Shown: positions 59,870 through 64,000 of the stretch, piece by piece
Layout: each line of letters begins with the position of its first letter
Position numbering within the stretch: the first letter of the stretch is position 1
The notes under the pieces: generated by a model
The model's input: only the letters and a program-made list of their open reading frames with translations
Databases searched by the model: none
Told to the model about the DNA's origin: nothing
Position numbers and translations under genes: made by a program
NCBI RefSeq assembly: GCF_946151075.1
Contig: NZ_CAMGZB010000001.1
Span: 1,912,001 to 1,976,000, forward strand
Reading direction: 5' to 3'
Source: Neobacillus sp. Marseille-Q6967
GTDB lineage: Bacteria > Bacillota > Bacilli > Bacillales > Cytobacillaceae
Length of the DNA: 64,000 bases

Positions 59870-61927
59870 ATGGAAAAAAATTTATTCAACAAGATATTTT
59901 ACTTAGTGGCAGCAAATTTTATAATTTCTATTTTGTTTTTCTTTAGTTATAAATTAGCTAGATATCAATTTGATATGGATCTGCTAATTCATGAGATGTT
60001 TGAAAATACGAAAAAATTTGGATTCAATCTGCTTATCGTATTTATCGTTTTACTATTGACTAGTAAGTGGCAATTAAAAGGATTAAAACATATTAAGAGT
60101 CAAAAACCATTTCTTTTAAACCTTATTATGGCTGTCGTCATTGTGTTGGTTTCATTGGCTGCATCATTTATCGTGAACTATTATTTTCAATATTTTCAAC
60201 TTTTAATGGATCCATTGAAAACAAATGAATGGATTATTGAAAATACACGGATATACTTTGCCGGCGTATTGTACTTGTTATGTTTATTCTTATTAATTTA
60301 CGCTTTGTTTGGTAATGTTCTTATCAGTTCACTCCTCACGAGTGTCATATTAATTGTCATTGGATATATTCATTACAATAAGCTGAATCTTCGCGTCGAA
60401 CCATTGTACCCGTATGATTATAAGCAAATCTCGCAATTAAGAGATGTCATTCCGATGATTTCGGAATATATTTCACTGTCACAACTCCTGATCGCTATCA
60501 TCACTTTTCTACTCATTCTGGCTTTAATGTTTTTCTTGCCAAATGTGAAATTAGCTCTCTGGATGAGAGGCCTGATATTGGCCGTTTCCTTAATAATGGT
60601 CTATTCATACTCGAATTTTCCAAAAACGTTTATGAAGTCATTTGTTGAAAATAATAATGTAGCGATTGTGAAATGGAATCAAATTGATAATTATGAAGTG
60701 AATGGTTTCTTATTTGGCTTTATCTCAAATTTACAATCGGGAGGGTACGAAAAGCCAAAAGGATATTCAAAACAAAAGGTACTTGAAACGGCAGAAAAAT
60801 ATGTAAATGAAAAATCAACGGGCACAGGTAAAACACCCAATATCATTTACATAATGAGTGAGGCATTTTGGGACCCGACAAGACTTAATGTTGAGTTTAG
60901 CGATGATCCCATCCCTCATCTCCGCAAGCTAATGGATGAGCAATCTTCCGGCTATGTTCTATCTCCTGTGTTTGGGGGAGCTACTGCAAATGTTGAATTT
61001 GAGGCATTAACAGGTTTCACCACATCATTTTTAAATATTGGCGTTATTCCATACCAAGATTTAGTTGATAAAAAAACATTTATCCCATCCATTGTAAGTG
61101 ATTTGGAGGGAAAAGGTTATAACTCCCTGGCAATCCATCCTTTTAACAAAGTATTTTATAAACGAAATGTTGTATATAACATATTTGGTTTTGATAATTT
61201 TTTAGACCAAGATACGATGAAGAATCAAGATAAGACAAAAGGAGGAGTCATTACTGACCATTCTTTAACTCTTGAGATATTAGACAATATTAAAAAACAA
61301 GAAAAACCTCTTTTTGTCCATGCTGTGTCCATGCAAAATCATATGCCTTATAATCCAGGTGCCTATGAGGAAAATCAAATTAAAATTAACGGACTTTCAC
61401 CGGAATTAACCTCTACGTTAGAAGTGTATTCAGAGGGGATCAGGAGATCAGACGAGGCCTTACAACTCTTAATTGATGAACTAGAACAATTAGATGAACC
61501 GACTATCGTCGTCTTTTGGGGGGATCATCTGCCGATACTTGGTGCAAATATGGGAGTATATAAAGAAGCAGGATATGACGATAAGAACCCAGATGTAAAT
61601 GAATATAAATATTCGGAAACACCTCTCTTAATTTACTCTAATTTTGAAAGTGAACAAAAGAAGTATGAATTTATTAGTCCATTTTATTTAGCGTCTATTG
61701 TTTATGAAAAAAGTGGAATGGAAAAGCCTCACTTTTATAACTTATTAGACCAACTGCGAGAGGAAATGGGAATACCTGCCCTTAAAGGTGGAATTATCAT
61801 GGGCAGTGACCGTGAGTTTATAAAGAATCCCACAAAAGAACAAAAACAGCTTTTAGAAGATTACAGATTACTTCAATATGATTTATTGGCAGGGAACCAG
61901 TACAGTTTAGAATTGTTGTATCGTTAA
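59870..61927 (+). CDS. LTA synthase / sulfatase-family phosphoglycerol transferase
   Basis: 685 residues. The ATG at 59870 is taken because GAGGT lies 9 bases before it; the one at 59861 touches the ribosome site. The N-terminal 260 residues have about six membrane helices; then the extracellular alkaline-phosphatase/sulfatase domain: IIYIMSEAFWDP (first metal ligands), GGATANVEFEALTG with the nucleophile-type Thr, VHAVSMQNHMPYN and VFWGDHLPILG. It resembles LtaS-type enzymes that build glycerol-phosphate polymers, but the extra N-terminal helix and the YSETPLLIYSN end suggest a relative that decorates another polymer. Substrate unproven. Confidence 0.9.
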   Translation: MEKNLFNKIFYLVAANFIISILFFFSYKLARYQFDMDLLIHEMFENTKKFGFNLLIVFIVLLLTSKWQLKGLKHIKSQKPFLLNLIMAVVIVLVSLAASFIVNYYFQYFQLLMDPLKTNEWIIENTRIYFAGVLYLLCLFLLIYALFGNVLISSLLTSVILIVIGYIHYNKLNLRVEPLYPYDYKQISQLRDVIPMISEYISLSQLLIAIITFLLILALMFFLPNVKLALWMRGLILAVSLIMVYSYSNFPKTFMKSFVENNNVAIVKWNQIDNYEVNGFLFGFISNLQSGGYEKPKGYSKQKVLETAEKYVNEKSTGTGKTPNIIYIMSEAFWDPTRLNVEFSDDPIPHLRKLMDEQSSGYVLSPVFGGATANVEFEALTGFTTSFLNIGVIPYQDLVDKKTFIPSIVSDLEGKGYNSLAIHPFNKVFYKRNVVYNIFGFDNFLDQDTMKNQDKTKGGVITDHSLTLEILDNIKKQEKPLFVHAVSMQNHMPYNPGAYEENQIKINGLSPELTSTLEVYSEGIRRSDEALQLLIDELEQLDEPTIVVFWGDHLPILGANMGVYKEAGYDDKNPDVNEYKYSETPLLIYSNFESEQKKYEFISPFYLASIVYEKSGMEKPHFYNLLDQLREEMGIPALKGGIIMGSDREFIKNPTKEQKQLLEDYRLLQYDLLAGNQYSLELLYR

Positions 61928-61932
61928 GGGTA

Positions 61933-61998
61933 CATACCTTAAGAAACTCAGACTAAGATCATCTTTAGTTAGCTGAGATTCTTAAGGTATGTTTTTTT
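61933..61998 (+). terminator. Long-stem terminator after the LTA-synthase-like gene
   Basis: CATACCTTAAGAA (61933-61945) pairs with TTCTTAAGGTATG (61979-61991), with inner CTCAG/CTGAG pairing, followed by T7. Confidence 0.85.
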
Positions 61999-62047
61999 AT
62001 TTATCAACTTAAAGAGCCAATTGGAAAATAAAGTGATGCAAATTTCG

Positions 62048-62078
62048 ACATACAAATGCTATAATTTCATTTGTATGT
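62048..62078 (+). promoter_or_regulatory. 11-bp perfect inverted repeat around an extended -10
   Basis: ACATACAAATG (62048-62058) and CATTTGTATGT (62068-62078) flank CTATAATTT, which holds the TATAAT (62060-62065) of a TGCTATAAT extended -10. This lies about 100 bases before the acyltransferase start and looks like an operator that would block RNA polymerase. Confidence 0.6.
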
Positions 62079-62163
62079 ATTAAAAAGGGCATGAATGTAG
62101 TAAACAATTGAACCTTATATAGTAGTTGAGCAAACAATAATCTTGATGAAAAGGTGATGCTGA

Positions 62164-63237
62164 ATGTTGTTTAGTGGTAAAAGTGTAGATCAATGCATCG
62201 ATTCAAGGAAAAACAATCTCGATATAATCAGATTTATCGCTGCAACGTTGGTCCTTTATTCTCATGCATTTCCACTAAGTTTAGGAAATAATATGTCTGA
62301 ACCATTTGGCCATATCACCAAAGGTGACATGACATTTGGGGAACTTGCTGTAAGTATTTTTTTTGTTATCAGTGGTTTTCTTATTACTCAAAGTTTCGAC
62401 CGCTCCAAGGATTTGATCTATTATGCCAAAGCAAGGATTTTACGGATTTTCCCCGGATTAATATTTTGTGTCCTTCTGTCTGTCTTTTTATTAGGGCCAA
62501 TCTTTACAGATTTAAGTTTAGCCGAGTATCTTAAGAATCGTGAAACGTATGATTATTTTAAAACGATTACCCTTTATTGGCTTCAGTTTGACCTTCCGGG
62601 TGTTTTTCAATCCAATATTTGGCCAGGAGCGGTTAATGGCTCCCTTTGGACCTTATGGTTTGAATTTTTCTTTTATATAGTAGTTGCCGTTCTAGGAGTT
62701 ACTAGATTACTAGATAAACGTATTGTCTTGGTTGGCTTTATCTTAAGTACGATCCTTTTCTATTTGGGAAAAGGAGGATTCTACACTGATTTATTCCGAT
62801 ATTTTAGTGCTGGTATGGTATTTTATCTTTTTAGAAAACAGATTCGATTGAATGGATGGTTAGCATTACTTTCCTTTGCTGCTTTAATTTTAACTATTCG
62901 TACAGGGTATTTTAATTATTCACTTTCCATCTTTGGAACCTATTTAATTTTTTATATAGCATTTGAGACACGATTAAAGCTGCATAACTTTGGGAAATAC
63001 GGAGATTTTTCATATGGTATTTATATCTATGCCTTCCCAATTCAGCAAGTTATGACCTATATTTTTAATAATCAATTGTCTCCAACCCAAAACTTTTTAT
63101 TATCATTCCCAGTTACACTAATGTTTGCAATTTTTTCTTGGTATTTTATTGAAAAAAGAGCTTTAAAATATAAAAATCAGTCATTTAAGAGAAAAGTTTA
63201 TGTAGAAAATCAATTTAATACAAAAGCTAATATGTAA
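62164..63237 (+). CDS. Acyltransferase 3 family (OafA-like) O-acetyltransferase
   Basis: 357 residues, about ten membrane helices. Family markers: NNLDIIRFIAATLVLYSHAF with the catalytic His (about 35), VSIFFVISGFLITQS, ARILRIFPGLIF, and NGSLWTLWFEFFFY. It moves acetyl or another acyl group onto a surface sugar, likely the polymer made nearby. RBS AAAGGTGATG. A second Wzy-like gene follows 45 bases later. Confidence 0.92.
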   Translation: MLFSGKSVDQCIDSRKNNLDIIRFIAATLVLYSHAFPLSLGNNMSEPFGHITKGDMTFGELAVSIFFVISGFLITQSFDRSKDLIYYAKARILRIFPGLIFCVLLSVFLLGPIFTDLSLAEYLKNRETYDYFKTITLYWLQFDLPGVFQSNIWPGAVNGSLWTLWFEFFFYIVVAVLGVTRLLDKRIVLVGFILSTILFYLGKGGFYTDLFRYFSAGMVFYLFRKQIRLNGWLALLSFAALILTIRTGYFNYSLSIFGTYLIFYIAFETRLKLHNFGKYGDFSYGIYIYAFPIQQVMTYIFNNQLSPTQNFLLSFPVTLMFAIFSWYFIEKRALKYKNQSFKRKVYVENQFNTKANM

Positions 63238-63282
63238 TTATACTGCTTTAAAGGTGTGTATTGTAATAGGAGAGATATAATT

Positions 63283-64000
63283 ATGAATAGATTTGAAAAA
63301 ATATTGCTGACGGTTTTTTTCGTTGAGTTATTTGTTGGCGGGGGCGGAAGGCTGATTGATTTTGGTTTTCTGTCTATTCGCCAAGTCTTATTTATACTTT
63401 TAATTCTTACCCTTATTTTTAGAATCATAAAACAGAAGGCTTTTCTTGATAAAGAGATCAATACTTTTTTTCGATTTAATCCGTTGACAATAGGCGTATA
63501 TGGATTATTAATCTGGTTTGTAGTGAGTGCAGCTATAGGCTTCGTAAATGGTCATCCTCTTTCCATTATCGTAATGGACTTTTTTAGGGTGTCGTTTTTC
63601 TTAGTGTATTTCCCGTTAGCTTATTATATTTCTGATCAAAGATTTTCTAAGCAACGGATTATTACAATATTAAAATATAGTGCGTTGGCAGTAGCAATTT
63701 TTACGATAGTGGTTTCATTACTTGGTAAAACGGTATTTAGTGCAAATTTTGGTCCGTTTTATCTTTTTATGAATTCGATTATGAATGACGATTTATTTTT
63801 TAGACCAAGTAATAGTGTCTTCTATAAAAGCCATTTATTTGTCTTAATCGCACTAATTATTGCCCTTAATGAAATTCTTAATAAAAAATATTCGAAACTG
63901 AATGCAGCGCTTATTGTATTAGGCACGGTGTCTGTACTTTGGTCTGAAACAAGAGGGTTCCTTATCGCTTTATTAGCAAGCTTGCTTATGATTATCTTCC
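63283..64000 (+). CDS. O-antigen ligase / polymerase (Wzy) family protein, copy 2, 5' part
   Basis: The open frame runs off the right edge, giving about 239 residues. ATG with AGGAGAG 9 bases ahead. It starts MNRFEKILLTVFFVELFVGG and stays close to copy 1 (54102) through GGGGRLIDFGFLSIRQV, NPLTIGVYGLL, DFFRVSFF, RIITILKYSA, MNDDLFFRPSNSVFYKSH and WSETRGF. The similarity is visible at the DNA level too, so it is a duplication. Two such paralogs suggest two polymer specificities. Confidence 0.88.
   Translation, partial: MNRFEKILLTVFFVELFVGGGGRLIDFGFLSIRQVLFILLILTLIFRIIKQKAFLDKEINTFFRFNPLTIGVYGLLIWFVVSAAIGFVNGHPLSIIVMDFFRVSFFLVYFPLAYYISDQRFSKQRIITILKYSALAVAIFTIVVSLLGKTVFSANFGPFYLFMNSIMNDDLFFRPSNSVFYKSHLFVLIALIIALNEILNKKYSKLNAALIVLGTVSVLWSETRGFLIALLASLLMIIF

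Overview
The window reads as one contiguous chromosome segment of a low-GC, Gram-positive, spore-forming Bacillaceae (a Bacillus or Neobacillus-like organism; inference). Supporting this are strong AGGAGG-type ribosome sites, frequent TTG and GTG starts, many T-tailed hairpin terminators, and gene sets of B. subtilis type (rbs, xpaC-telA, amiE-nagZ-namZ, YhcR and YfkN nucleotidases, LytB/LytC-type wall enzymes, a LytR-type LCP enzyme, a TuaD-type dehydrogenase). No rRNA, tRNA, insertion sequence, CRISPR array or prophage was seen.

0-11.6 kb: the end of a ribose ABC transporter operon plus ribokinase; a membrane-tethered HtrA-like protease with a dockerin-like cytoplasmic tail; a ZIP metal transporter next to a (HHGGG)11 protein; xpaC-telA behind an ECF (SigW-like) promoter; a c-di-GMP-I riboswitch in front of a 56-codon gene; several small genes; cutC. 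11.8-17 kb: a muropeptide-recycling operon (AmiE-like, NagZ, NamZ). 17-22.6 kb: small membrane proteins, a RecB-type nuclease-fold protein, and an operon of DUF5317, a 37-residue membrane peptide and a GGDEF/HD-GYP c-di-GMP enzyme.

22.9-31.8 kb: two giant secreted nucleotide-degrading enzymes (1403 and 1442 residues) held to the wall by different modules. 31.9-39.7 kb: glycosyltransferases, a Wzx-like flippase, a three-part Gtr-type glycosylation set (DUF6056, GtrB, GtrA) and a MurJ-family flippase. 39.9-50.2 kb: an enlarged lyt-like island in which an amidase, a SpoIID/LytB protein, a lytic transglycosylase and a subtilisin all carry exactly three CWB2 wall-binding repeats; the YfkN-like enzyme at 27.4 kb carries three more. 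50.4-64 kb: polymer synthesis and attachment genes (UDP-glucose dehydrogenase, GT4, Alg14/Alg13 pair, two Wzy/ligase paralogs, LCP enzyme, sugar epimerase, CgeB-like and GT2 transferases, LTA-synthase-like enzyme, acyltransferase).

Taken together, the right half looks like a surface-assembly region: an anionic or glycan wall polymer is built, flipped, polymerised and attached, while a family of hydrolases that bind the wall through CWB2 triplets is encoded beside it. In two of these proteins the CWB2 triplet is nested inside the catalytic domain instead of appended to it. Four short dispersed repeats with a GGTG-CACC core lie in intergenic gaps of the left half.
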